From Bradyrhizobium genosp. SA-3 (lineage in GTDB: Bacteria > Pseudomonadota > Alphaproteobacteria > Rhizobiales > Xanthobacteraceae), in the NCBI RefSeq assembly GCF_004212635.1, contig NZ_PSRT01000021.1, forward strand, positions 1-64,000: a stretch of 64,000 bases of DNA, written 5' to 3'. Positions 7,767 to 15,781 of this stretch are shown piece by piece; position 1 is the first letter of the stretch; each line of letters starts with the position of its first letter. The notes beneath the pieces were generated by a model. The model was not told where the DNA came from and made no database searches. It worked only from the letters and a program-made list of their open reading frames with translations. A program made the translations under genes and the position numbers.

Positions 7767-9137
7767 ATGCAAATGTTCCGCCGCATCGGTCTCATCCTGC
7801 TCTGGCTTGCGGCGCCTGTCGCCGCGTTCGCGGCAGCGAACAAGAACGATCCTTATCTGGTGCCACTGCGCGGCGCCGGAAACATCGCGCTTGTCGTCGC
7901 AAGCATCATGATCGTCATCGTCCTGCTCCGCCGCGGGCGCTGGCGCAGCATCGCGGGCAAGCTGCTCGTCATGCTCTGGTGCCTGCCACCGCTGTTGATG
8001 TCTGCTGCGCACCTCAAGTTCGAGCTGCGCAAGCACGATGTCCTCGCTGCCAGCCTCGCTGAGGCGCGACAGCTCGGGCCTCACTTCATGGTCGGCTATT
8101 CGTCGTTTCCAGAAGTTGCACGCCTCGCCGAGCAGGGATTGATCGGCGGCGTCTACGTTACGCGTCACAACATCCGGGGACGGACGGTCGAGGCGCTGCG
8201 TGCCGAGATCGCGGCGCTCCAGGATATCAGGCGCGCCGCCGGCCTGCCGCCGCTCGTCGTCGCCGCGGACCAGGAGGGCGGCATCGTGGGGCATCTTGCG
8301 CCGCCGCTGACGAAGGTGCCTGCGCTGGCGACGCTCGCCTGGCTCGCGCCCGACGATCAGCAGGCCAAAGCCGAAGAGTTCGGCCGGATCCACGGACGCG
8401 AGCTCGCGGGGCTTGGCGTCAATCTCAATCTCGCGCCGGTGCTCGACCTGAAGCCGCCGGCGAGACGCAACCGCCTCGATTTCCACACGCTGATCGGGCA
8501 GCGCGCGATCGCGACCGATCCCGCTGTCGTCAGCACGATCGCGAGCGCCTATGTGCGCGGGCTGGAAGAGTCAGGCGTCGGCGCCACGCTGAAGCATTTT
8601 CCCGGCATCGCCCGCGTGCGCACCGACACCCATCACTTCAGCGCCAACCTCGATACGCCGGTGAAGGAGCTCGAAGCAACGGACTGGCTTCCATTTCGCG
8701 AGGTGCTGTCGCATTCGCGCAGCGCGCTCATGGTCGGTCATGTCACGCTCACCGCCGTCGATCCCGATCGCGCCGCCTCGCATTCGAAACGCGTCGTCGA
8801 AGGGATCATTCGCGACACGTGGAACTACCAGGGCGTGGTGATGACCGACGATCTCGTCATGGGCGCGATCTACCAGCACGACGTCTGCAAGGCCGTGGTC
8901 GAGGCGATCAATGCCGGCGTCGATCTGCTGCTGGTCGCCTATGACGGTGCGCAGCTCTACCGCGTCTTCGCCTGCGCGCTGGACGGATTGCGACAGGGCA
9001 AGCTCGACGCGGCGATGCTGCGCGCGAGCGCGGCGCGGCTGGAAAGAGGCTTCCCGACCGAGCAGGCGCGAGCCGTCTCACTCACTGGAAGTACACTTGA
9101 GACAGCGCGTGCCGCCTTTCGCGCGAGGGGCGGTTGA
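7767..9137 (+). CDS. membrane-anchored glycoside hydrolase family 3 protein, NagZ-like
   Basis: A 456-residue protein. Three hydrophobic segments (about 5-22, 38-54 and 62-80) precede a GH3 N-terminal barrel resembling beta-N-acetylhexosaminidase NagZ: VVAADQEGG, LNLAPVLDL, KHFPG...RTDTHH (about 275-290, the NagZ histidine loop) and VVMTDDLVMGAI (about 355-366), where the first Asp would be the nucleophile. NagZ enzymes cut N-acetylglucosamine from muropeptides during cell-wall recycling. Classical NagZ is a soluble cytoplasmic protein, so the membrane anchor is unusual and may place the enzyme in the periplasm. The HGD part of the loop reads IAR, so activity is not certain. Convergent with the dihydropyrimidinase. 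Confidence 0.85.
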   Translation: MQMFRRIGLILLWLAAPVAAFAAANKNDPYLVPLRGAGNIALVVASIMIVIVLLRRGRWRSIAGKLLVMLWCLPPLLMSAAHLKFELRKHDVLAASLAEARQLGPHFMVGYSSFPEVARLAEQGLIGGVYVTRHNIRGRTVEALRAEIAALQDIRRAAGLPPLVVAADQEGGIVGHLAPPLTKVPALATLAWLAPDDQQAKAEEFGRIHGRELAGLGVNLNLAPVLDLKPPARRNRLDFHTLIGQRAIATDPAVVSTIASAYVRGLEESGVGATLKHFPGIARVRTDTHHFSANLDTPVKELEATDWLPFREVLSHSRSALMVGHVTLTAVDPDRAASHSKRVVEGIIRDTWNYQGVVMTDDLVMGAIYQHDVCKAVVEAINAGVDLLLVAYDGAQLYRVFACALDGLRQGKLDAAMLRASAARLERGFPTEQARAVSLTGSTLETARAAFRARGG

Positions 9138-9183
9138 ACGCGGCGCGCTCGAGACGGCTGAGCTCTTCGCGCAGCGGGGAGTG

Positions 9184-10638
9184 TTACGGCGTCACCGCGC
9201 CGCGTTCGACTGCGTGCGGGGCCGTCAGCTTTTTCCAGGTCGAATTGGCCAGATGTATCGGCGAGAATGGCGGCCGCTCGACATAATGCCCGTCGCCGGC
9301 CTCGGCGCGCAAGCTTCCATCCTGCCACGCAATGCGGCCGCGCGATAGCGTCACCGTCGGCCCGCCGATACAGGAAAAGCCCTCGAACACGTTGTAATCG
9401 ATCCGGCTCATCTGCCGCTTGGCACTGATGGTCCTGGTCGCCTTGGGATCCCACACCACGATGTCGGCATCCGAACCGACGGTGACAGCACCTTTCCGCG
9501 GATAGATGTTGAGGATGCGGGCGATGTTCGCCGAGGTCACCGCGACGAATTCCTCCTTGGTCAGCCGCCCGGTGGCGACGCCCGCGGTCCATAGCAGCGC
9601 GAGGCGGTCTTCGAGGCCGCCGGTGCCGTTCGGGATCTTCCTGAAGTCGCCGAGGCCGAACCGTTTCTGCGCGGTGGTGAAGGCGCAATGGTCGGTCGCG
9701 ACCACCTGGAGCGAGCCGGCCTGCAGGCCGGCCCACAGGCTGTCCTGATGCGATCTGTCGCGGAACGGCGGTGACATCACGCGCTGCGCGGAATGATCCC
9801 AGTCCTTGTTCTGATATTCATCCGCGTCGAGCAACAGGTGCTGGATCAGTGGTTCGCCATAGACGCGCTTTCCGGCCGCGCGTGCCCGCGCGATCGCCTC
9901 ATGCGCCTCGCGGCAGCTGGCGTGCACGATGTAGACCGGGGTGCCCGTCATGTCCGCGATCATGATGGCGCGGTTGGTGGCTTCGCCCTCGACCTCCGGC
10001 GGCCGGGAATAGGCGTGGCCTTCAGGGCCGGTGACGCCCCGCGCGATCAGCGCGTCCTGCATCAGGGCGACGACGTCACCATTCTCGGCATGGACCACGG
10101 GCATGGCGCCGAGATGAGCGCAGCGGGCGAACGAGTTGTAGAGCTCGTCGTCGTTCACCATCAGCGCGCCCTTGTAGGCCATGAAATGCTTGAAGGTGTT
10201 GATGCCGTAGGTTTTGACCACGGTCTCCATTTCGTCATGGATCTGCTTCGACCACGACGTCACGGCCATGTGGAAACCGTAGTCGGAGGCCGCCTTCTCG
10301 GATTTGCGGCGCCAGTCCTGATAGGCGGCAAGCATCGACTGGCCGGGATCGGGCAGGCAGAAATCCACCACCATGGTGGTACCGCCGGCGAGCGCAGCCT
10401 TGGTTCCCGATTCGAAATCGTCGGCGGTGACGGTGCCCATGAACGGCATTTCGAGATGGGTATGCGGGTCGATGCCACCTGGGATGACGTAGGCACCGCC
10501 GGCATCGATCACTTCAGTGCCCGTGGGCGCATCGAGCGAGGCCCCGATCGCGACGATGGTCTCCCCGTCGATCAGCACGTCCGCGCGGCGCGAATGATCG
10601 TGATTGACGACGGTGCCGCCGCGGACGAGGAGGGGCAT
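9184..10638 (-). CDS. hydA: dihydropyrimidinase (D-hydantoinase)
   Basis: A 484-residue cyclic amidohydrolase that opens dihydropyrimidines, or 5-substituted hydantoins, to N-carbamoyl amino acids in reductive pyrimidine degradation. The binuclear metal site is complete: H59 and H61 (GGIDPHTHLEMPF), the Lys expected to be carbamylated (K150 in TFKHFMAYKG), later His in VVHAENGD and VHASCREA, and Asp in VVATDHCAF. The length is normal for the family. The gene is isolated here; no dihydropyrimidine dehydrogenase or beta-ureidopropionase gene is in the window. Cytoplasmic, probably a tetramer as in the family. Confidence 0.93.
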   Translation of the reverse strand: MPLLVRGGTVVNHDHSRRADVLIDGETIVAIGASLDAPTGTEVIDAGGAYVIPGGIDPHTHLEMPFMGTVTADDFESGTKAALAGGTTMVVDFCLPDPGQSMLAAYQDWRRKSEKAASDYGFHMAVTSWSKQIHDEMETVVKTYGINTFKHFMAYKGALMVNDDELYNSFARCAHLGAMPVVHAENGDVVALMQDALIARGVTGPEGHAYSRPPEVEGEATNRAIMIADMTGTPVYIVHASCREAHEAIARARAAGKRVYGEPLIQHLLLDADEYQNKDWDHSAQRVMSPPFRDRSHQDSLWAGLQAGSLQVVATDHCAFTTAQKRFGLGDFRKIPNGTGGLEDRLALLWTAGVATGRLTKEEFVAVTSANIARILNIYPRKGAVTVGSDADIVVWDPKATRTISAKRQMSRIDYNVFEGFSCIGGPTVTLSRGRIAWQDGSLRAEAGDGHYVERPPFSPIHLANSTWKKLTAPHAVERGAVTP

Positions 10639-10752
10639 GGAGGGCTCCGGGAGAGGTGAGGGGACGTCTCGCTGCGAAGGCTAGGCGCGGCGACAGCGAT
10701 GCGACAGGCGAAATTTTAGTCAGGCTCCGCCGATGGTTTCGCCGCGCTGTCT

Positions 10753-11361
10753 CTACTTTGCGCGGGCGACCAAGCCATCCAGCATTGCGCGCACGAGGCC
10801 TGCGATTTCCTTGCGCAGCGCCGGCAGCGGCACGGCGACCAATTTCTGTTCCAACCCCAGCGCCACCATGCCATGGACCGCTGAGAACAGGCTGCGCGCA
10901 GTGATGCTCAGCTCCTCCGGGCTGCGCCTGGGAAGTAGCGCGGCCAGCGGCTGGTAGATGTGGCGGAACAGCTGCATCTGGTCCTCGATCGACCAGTCGG
11001 GGACGATCTTGTCGGCCTGCATGCGATGCTCGAACAATGCGCGCCAGAGCTGGAGATTTTCGGCGGCGAAATCGCAATAGGCGATGGCGATGCGAACTAG
11101 CGCCTCCTGCGGCGAGGGCTCGCCAGCGCTCTCCGCCGCGCTGAGCGCCTCGTCGAGCCGAAGCAAAGTGCGCGAGCCGACGCGCAGGATCAATTCGTCG
11201 ACGTCGGCGACGAGATTATAGACCGCGCCATTGGCGCAGCCGATCTCGCGGGCAAGATCGCGGGTCTTCAGACCGGCCAATCCTCGTTCAGCGATCATTC
11301 GTTCCGCCGCCAGGATTAGGTCAGCCCGCAACTTCTCTCGACGTTCCAAGGTCTTAGACAT
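10753..11361 (-). CDS. TetR-family repressor of the divergent psp-like operon
   Basis: A 202-residue TetR-type regulator. The N-terminal helix-turn-helix is clear (RADLILAAERMIAERGLAGLKTRDLAREIGCANGAVYNLVADVDELI), followed by an all-helical ligand/dimer domain with the WHG-like TetR_C pattern (LWRALFEHRM...ARSLFSAVHGMVALGLEQKL). I chose the ATG at 11361 because longer in-frame starts would run the coding sequence through the palindromic operators at 11378-11413. It is divergent from the PspA-like gene, and three matching palindromes lie between the two starts, so it probably represses itself and that operon. Confidence 0.9.
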   Translation of the reverse strand: MSKTLERREKLRADLILAAERMIAERGLAGLKTRDLAREIGCANGAVYNLVADVDELILRVGSRTLLRLDEALSAAESAGEPSPQEALVRIAIAYCDFAAENLQLWRALFEHRMQADKIVPDWSIEDQMQLFRHIYQPLAALLPRRSPEELSITARSLFSAVHGMVALGLEQKLVAVPLPALRKEIAGLVRAMLDGLVARAK

Positions 11362-11377
11362 TTGCCTGCCAAATTCG

Positions 11378-11446
11378 TGAGCATTGTTCAAAAACCTCTT
11401 GAGCAATGCTCAAGATGTGCTACAAAGCAATCGTGAGCAATGCTCA
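11378..11446. promoter_or_regulatory. three palindromic TetR-type operators, consensus TGAGCAWTGYTCA
   Basis: Three copies of one palindrome lie in the 101-base gap between the divergent tetR and pspA-like genes: TGAGCATTGTTCA (11378-11390), TTGAGCAATGCTCAA (11399-11413) and TGAGCAATGCTCA (11434-11446). Copies two and three are perfect palindromes around a central base. Centres are 22 and 34 bases apart. The middle copy overlaps the likely -35 of the psp promoter and the third lies near its start point, an arrangement that suits repression in both directions. Confidence 0.85.
11399..11426 (+). promoter_or_regulatory. likely sigma-70-type promoter of the psp-like operon
   Basis: TTGAGC (11399-11404) and TACAAA (11421-11426) are spaced 16 bases apart, each matching four of six consensus positions. 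The -35 is part of the middle operator. The transcription start would fall inside or just before the third operator. Confidence 0.45.
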
Positions 11447-11462
11447 TAGCAGGGAGCAACAA

Positions 11463-12158
11463 ATGTTCAAGACCGTAGTGACGCTTTTCCGCGGCAGCGT
11501 GGCCGCTGCGGGCGAGGAGCTGGAAGACCGGACCGCTCTTCTGATCCTCGATCAGCAGATGCGTGATGCGGCCGCGGCCGTCGAGCGCAGCAAGCGCACG
11601 CTGGCGCTGGCGATCGCGCAGGACCAGCAGGAGGGCCGCAAGCTCGAAGCGACGAATGCCCGCATCGCCGATCTCGAGACCCGTGCCGTTGCGGCGCTCG
11701 ACGGCGGCCGCGAAGACCTCGCCAAGGATGCCGCTGAAGCCATCGCGGGCTTAGAGGCTGATCGCGATGCGGCAATGACGGCGCGCGCGCTGTTCGCGAC
11801 CGAGATCGCGCGGCTGAAGCGCCACGTCGCCAGCGCGCAGGCCCGCATCACCGAGCTCGACCGCGGCCGCCGTATTGCCCGTGCCTCGGAAGCGGTGCGC
11901 TCGCTTCGTCGCGGCGGCATCGAGGCTGCACGTCCCTACGAATCCACGCTGCCGGAGGCGGAGGGCACGTTGAGGCGTCTGCGCGAGCGGCAGATGGAAG
12001 CCCAGGCCGCCGACGATGCCCTGGTCGAGCTCGACGCGGCCACCGGTCCGCTCGCCACTGCCGAGAGGCTAGCCGAACAGGGCTTTGGCCCCCGGCTCAA
12101 GACGACCGCGGACGACGTGCTGGCGCGGTTGAAGTCCAAGCGCATGCCGACTGCCTGA
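11463..12158 (+). CDS. PspA/IM30-family protein
   Basis: A 231-residue, almost wholly alpha-helical protein of the PspA/IM30 (Vipp1) family, whose members bind the inner face of the cytoplasmic membrane and protect it under stress. The start MFKTVVTLFRGSVAAAGEEL matches the family's amphipathic first helix. Long heptad-rich coils follow, including LLILDQQMRDAAAAVERSKRTL, where PspA has its second conserved segment. ATG 11463 is preferred because AGGGAG lies six bases upstream and all three operators then lie in front of it. There is no pspF or pspBC; control appears to be by the divergent TetR protein. Next gene: YiaA-like membrane protein. Confidence 0.88.
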   Translation: MFKTVVTLFRGSVAAAGEELEDRTALLILDQQMRDAAAAVERSKRTLALAIAQDQQEGRKLEATNARIADLETRAVAALDGGREDLAKDAAEAIAGLEADRDAAMTARALFATEIARLKRHVASAQARITELDRGRRIARASEAVRSLRRGGIEAARPYESTLPEAEGTLRRLRERQMEAQAADDALVELDAATGPLATAERLAEQGFGPRLKTTADDVLARLKSKRMPTA

Positions 12159-12212
12159 TCTCACATCCAATCTCTCGAACCCAATCATCATTCGAACCGA
12201 CAGGAGACCATC

Positions 12213-12488
12213 ATGAACCAGAACGGCCAGCCCCACAGCAGCGCCTGGGTGAGCTTCACTTACGCGTCCTTCGCAGCCTCCGCCTTCCTCGTCGCTATCG
12301 GCATCTTCTTCCTGCCGATCGACCTCTGGATGAAGGGCTATCTCACCATGGGCATCGTCATGCTGATCCAGACCTGCATCACGCTGACCAAGACCGTGCG
12401 CGACAATCACGAGAGCAGCCGCCTCGTGAACCGCATCGAGGATGCCAAGGCCGAGCGGCTGCTGATGGAGGTATCCAAGGCGGCTTGA
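12213..12488 (+). CDS. YiaA/YiaB two-helix inner membrane protein
   Basis: A 91-residue membrane protein with the YiaAB two-helix domain: two hydrophobic segments (about 12-33 and 40-60, with FFLPIDLWMKGYLTMGIVML between and across them) and a charged C-terminal tail. It has a good ribosome site (AGGAG) and follows the PspA-like gene by 54 bases in the same direction, so the two are probably co-transcribed and TetR-controlled. YiaA-type proteins have no proven biochemical role; pairing with PspA suggests membrane stress. Confidence 0.85.
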   Translation: MNQNGQPHSSAWVSFTYASFAASAFLVAIGIFFLPIDLWMKGYLTMGIVMLIQTCITLTKTVRDNHESSRLVNRIEDAKAERLLMEVSKAA

Positions 12489-12763
12489 GGAGAGCGGCGC
12501 GGAAAGGAGCGCTCTGCGCAAGGCGGCTGATGCCGAGCATCCGCCGCCCGCCGCATTTCCGGTCATTTGCCACAATCGCGGCGTCGTCTGCGAAATGCAG
12601 TCGAGCCATCATGGCAGGGCGTTGCGCCCATATGTTGCCGAGAGCCTTCTCGTGCATACCGAGGACTGGCACGTGATTGTCGAGGTCAGAGCAGGCTTTG
12701 CCGATTGTGATTTGAACGCAGGTGCGATATGGCTCTCGCGCTTTCCAGAGGCGGAGACGAGCT
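12489..12763 (+). other. 275-base gap inside the putative psp operon
   Basis: Between the YiaA-like and zinc-ribbon genes. Two small plus-strand frames (12485-12676 and 12595-12786) are open but show no motif, no good ribosome site and no clear codon bias, so I do not call them. The gap may hold a separate promoter for the zinc-ribbon gene; none is obvious. Confidence 0.4.
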
Positions 12764-12970
12764 TTGTCGAAACAATCCCTGCGTGAGGAGGCCGAGCGCC
12801 TGATCCGCGAATCGATGGAAAAGAAGACCATCGTCGTCAAGCAGGGCACCACCCGCATCGAGGCCGTCTGCGGCAAGTGCGGCGCGCCGAACCGGGTGCA
12901 GGCGGAAAAGGGTCAGACCCGCGTCAAGTTCGCCTGCAAGAATTGCGGGCATAAGCAAGAGACGCTGTAG
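12764..12970 (+). CDS. small zinc-ribbon protein
   Basis: A 68-residue protein with two CxxC knuckles (CGKCGAPNRV and CKNCGHKQ) that should bind one zinc, preceded by a helical N-terminus (SLREEAERLIRESMEKKTI). I prefer the TTG at 12764, because GGAG lies seven bases upstream and the Arg-rich codons from the GTG at 12722 look non-coding; an ATG at 12814 would remove the helix. Small ribbons of this kind bind nucleic acid or protein partners; no specific function can be given. It may be the last gene of the psp-like operon. Confidence 0.7.
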   Translation: MSKQSLREEAERLIRESMEKKTIVVKQGTTRIEAVCGKCGAPNRVQAEKGQTRVKFACKNCGHKQETL

Positions 12971-13009
12971 GGTCGTTCGCCCGAACTTGCCGTGCGCGAA
13001 GACTCTAAC

Positions 13010-13122
13010 CCCTCATCCTTAGGAGCCCGCTGAGCGGGCGTCTCGAAGGATAGAGGCCGAGCTGCTCCAGCGGGGCCTGCATGGTTCGAGACGCGCGCAA
13101 GGGCGCGCTCCTCACCATGAGG
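13010..13122. repeat. palindromic intergenic repeat, CCTCATCCTT/CCATGAGG type
   Basis: Two inverted arms, each with an inner hairpin: CCTCATCCTTAGGAGCCCGC...GCGGGCGTCTCGAAGGAT at the left, and GGTTCGAGACGCGCGC...GCGCGCTCCTCACCATGAGG at the right. The left and right arms pair imperfectly (CTCATCCT/ATGAGG, GTCTCGAA/TTCGAGAC). It lies between the convergent zinc-ribbon and SDR genes. This is a different family from the other repeats here. Confidence 0.75.
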
Positions 13123-13131
13123 GTCTGCTAG

Positions 13132-13977
13132 TTATTCTCCCTCCACAAACGTCTTGAATGCATCCGCATAGTCCGAGTGCCAGCGCGAGAGCGGCGGGCG
13201 GTTCTCGATGATATCGCCGGCGGCCCACAGCATGCGCTTCTCGTCGAGTGAGCGGGGCATGTCATTGTCCGGGCACAGGATGTAGAAGTCGCCGGCCTCG
13301 AGCCGCCTCAGCATGAAATCCACGGTCTGCTCCGGCGTCCAGGCGCCTGCGGGCTTCTCGGTGCGGCCCTTGGCGGTGAGGCCGGTGAAGACGAAGCCTG
13401 GTATGAGCAGATGCGCAGTGACGCGGCAGTCCCTGGTATTGCGCAGCTCGTGCTGGAGGGCTTCCGTAAAAGCCTTCACGCCGGCCTTGGAGACATTGTA
13501 GGCGGGATCGCCGGGCGGGGTGGTGATGCCTTGCTTCGAGCCGGTGTTGATGATGAGACCGGGTTTGCCGCGCGCGATCATGCCGGGCGCGAAGATGCGC
13601 GAGCCGTTGATGATGCCCCACATGTTGACGCCGATGATGCGCTGCCAATTGTCGGGCCCGGCGAACAATGTGCTGCCGGGCTGGATGCCGGCATTGTTCA
13701 TCAGGATATCGGTTCCGCCGAAGCGTTCGCGCACGGCGCGTTCCAGTTCCGTCACGCTCTCGGCCTTGCTGACATCTACGGCAAACGTCATCACGTTCCC
13801 GGCACCTGCGACGGACGACAGCTTTGTTGCGGCCTCGGCCAGCCGCGGCTGATCGACATCGGCGATGCAGACCGTCATGCCGGTGCGCGCAAACGCCGCG
13901 GCGGCGGCAAATCCGATGCCGGACGCGCCTCCCGTGATCACGGCAACGTTGTCTTTGACGATGGCGGGATGTGACAT
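13132..13977 (-). CDS. SDR-family NAD(P)-dependent oxidoreductase
   Basis: A 281-residue short-chain dehydrogenase/reductase. The N-terminal Rossmann motif is GGASGIGFAAAAAF, the NNAG motif is NNAGIQPGS (about 93-101), and the catalytic set is Ser in NTGSKQG with Y and K in YNVSKAGV. The nucleotide site has D after beta-2 (CIADVDQPRL), which favours NAD+. The C-terminus is slightly longer than in 250-residue classical SDRs. It is divergent from the aldehyde dehydrogenase gene, and the two may serve one alcohol/aldehyde oxidation route; substrate unknown. Confidence 0.9.
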   Translation of the reverse strand: MSHPAIVKDNVAVITGGASGIGFAAAAAFARTGMTVCIADVDQPRLAEAATKLSSVAGAGNVMTFAVDVSKAESVTELERAVRERFGGTDILMNNAGIQPGSTLFAGPDNWQRIIGVNMWGIINGSRIFAPGMIARGKPGLIINTGSKQGITTPPGDPAYNVSKAGVKAFTEALQHELRNTRDCRVTAHLLIPGFVFTGLTAKGRTEKPAGAWTPEQTVDFMLRRLEAGDFYILCPDNDMPRSLDEKRMLWAAGDIIENRPPLSRWHSDYADAFKTFVEGE

Positions 13978-14167
13978 GGCGGGGTCTCCAGCGAAGCTGC
14001 ATTGCGCTCCATCGCGTTATAGCACGTGCTCGTGCGACCCTGCACAAGTCGGCATGGGAGGTCTTCGCTCCGCGCCGCCTTTACGCCTCTCCGGCCCGGC
14101 TGTATTTTATCCGACGAACGATCCCGCGCAGATCGAACCAATCAATCACCTGACAGGGAGTGCAGCC

Positions 14168-15664
14168 ATGGCTGTGTCGCAGGCTATTCCGATCACGCGC
14201 CATCCATTCGCGAACGGGTCCTACAAGCAGATGCTGATCGACGGGAAGTGGGTCGATGCTGCCTCAGGCAAGCGCTTCGAAACCCGCAATCCCGCCACCG
14301 GCGAGCTGCTCGCAACCGTTGCCGAAGGCGACAAGGAAGACATCGACCGTGCGGTCGCCGCCGCACGTCGTGCGTTCGAGGGCCCCTGGAGCAAGGTCAA
14401 GCCGTTCGAGCGGCAAAACCTGCTCTTGAAGCTCGCCGATCTCGTCGAGAAGAATTTCGATGAATTGTCGCAACTCGACACGCTCGACATGGGTGCTCCC
14501 GTCAGCCGCACCCGCGCCTATCGCCTGCGCGCGATCGGCATGCTGCGTTACTACGCCGGCCAGACCACCGCGATCCATGGAGAGACCATCGAGAACTCGC
14601 TGCCCGGCGAGATCTTCTCCTACACGCTGAAGGAGCCGGTCGGTGTCGTCGGCGCCATCATCCCCTGGAACGGGCCGCTGACGGCGACGATCTGGAAGAT
14701 CGGCCCGGCGCTCGCGACTGGCTGCACCGTGGTGCTCAAGCCCGCCGAGGAGGCGCCGCTGACCTCGCTGCGCATCGCCGAGCTCGCGATGGAAGCGGGC
14801 GTGCCGCCCGGCGTCATCAACGTCGTTCCCGGCTATGGCGAGACCGCAGGCGCGGCGCTCGCCTCGCATCACGACGTCGACAAGGTCGCCTTCACCGGCT
14901 CGCATGTCACGGGCCAGTCGATCATCCGTGCGTCGGCCGGCAACCTCAAGCGCGTCTCGCTCGAGCTCGGCGGCAAGTCGCCGGACATCGTGTTTGCGGA
15001 CGCCGATCTCGATGCCGCGGTGCCGGGCGCTGCAATGGCGGTGTTCGCCAATTCGGGGCAGATCTGCAGCGCCGGCACGCGTCTGTTCGTCGAGCAGTCG
15101 ATCTACGAGGAGTTCGTCGGCCGTGTCGCCGAGTTCGGCAAGAACCTGCAAGTCGGCAACGGTCTCGATCCCAACGTGCAGATCGGTCCACTGGTGTCCG
15201 AGCAGCAATTGGAGCGCGTCACCGGCTATCTCGACATCGGCCAGAAGGAAGGCGCCAAGGCGCTTGCCGGCGGCGCCCGTGTCACCGAAGGCGCGCTGTC
15301 GAAGGGCTTCTTCGTCTCGCCGACGGTGTTTGCGGGCGTCCAGGACAATATGCGCATCGCGCAAGAGGAGATTTTCGGGCCCGTCATCTCCGCGATCGCC
15401 TTCAAGGACATGGACGAGCTGGTCAAGCGCGCCAACGCCACCACGTTCGGCCTCGGCTCCGGCCTGTGGACTCGCGATGTCAGCAAGGCGCATGCAGTGG
15501 CGAAGAGCCTGCGCGCCGGCTCGGTGTGGGTGAATTGCTACCAGACGATGGACCCGGCCGTGCCGTTCGGCGGCTACAAGATGAGCGGCTACGGCCGCGA
15601 GTCCGGCAAGCAGCACGTCGAGGAATATCTCAACGTGAAGGCCGTCTGGATCAAGACGGCATAA
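14168..15664 (+). CDS. aldehyde dehydrogenase (NAD(P)+)
   Basis: A 498-residue aldehyde dehydrogenase of the broad betaine/phenylacetaldehyde-type group, oxidising an aldehyde to its acid. Visible features: the substrate/cofactor stretch IIPWNGPLTATIWKIGPALATGCTVV split over the Rossmann fold, FTGSHVTGQ, catalytic Glu in LELGGKSP (about 266), catalytic Cys in NSGQICSAGTR (about 299) and EEIFGPVISA near the C-terminus. The frame remains open far upstream, but the ATG at 14168, after CAGGGAGTGCAGCC, gives the normal family length and avoids overlap with the divergent SDR gene. Probably cytoplasmic and tetrameric. Substrate not predictable from sequence. Confidence 0.92.
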   Translation: MAVSQAIPITRHPFANGSYKQMLIDGKWVDAASGKRFETRNPATGELLATVAEGDKEDIDRAVAAARRAFEGPWSKVKPFERQNLLLKLADLVEKNFDELSQLDTLDMGAPVSRTRAYRLRAIGMLRYYAGQTTAIHGETIENSLPGEIFSYTLKEPVGVVGAIIPWNGPLTATIWKIGPALATGCTVVLKPAEEAPLTSLRIAELAMEAGVPPGVINVVPGYGETAGAALASHHDVDKVAFTGSHVTGQSIIRASAGNLKRVSLELGGKSPDIVFADADLDAAVPGAAMAVFANSGQICSAGTRLFVEQSIYEEFVGRVAEFGKNLQVGNGLDPNVQIGPLVSEQQLERVTGYLDIGQKEGAKALAGGARVTEGALSKGFFVSPTVFAGVQDNMRIAQEEIFGPVISAIAFKDMDELVKRANATTFGLGSGLWTRDVSKAHAVAKSLRAGSVWVNCYQTMDPAVPFGGYKMSGYGRESGKQHVEEYLNVKAVWIKTA

Positions 15665-15781
15665 GACCTGCTCTCTTCCGCGTTCCGTAAGAGGGAATAT
15701 TTGATTTCGTGGGGCGGCGCTTTTCCGGTGGCCGCCCCTCGCTATATGATCCGCATCCTTCCATAAACATTCGGGGCCAGC

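Noticed and set aside
12595..12786. Possible 63-residue gene between yiaA-like and zinc-ribbon genes
   Set aside because: No ribosome site, no family and it overlaps the zinc-ribbon start.
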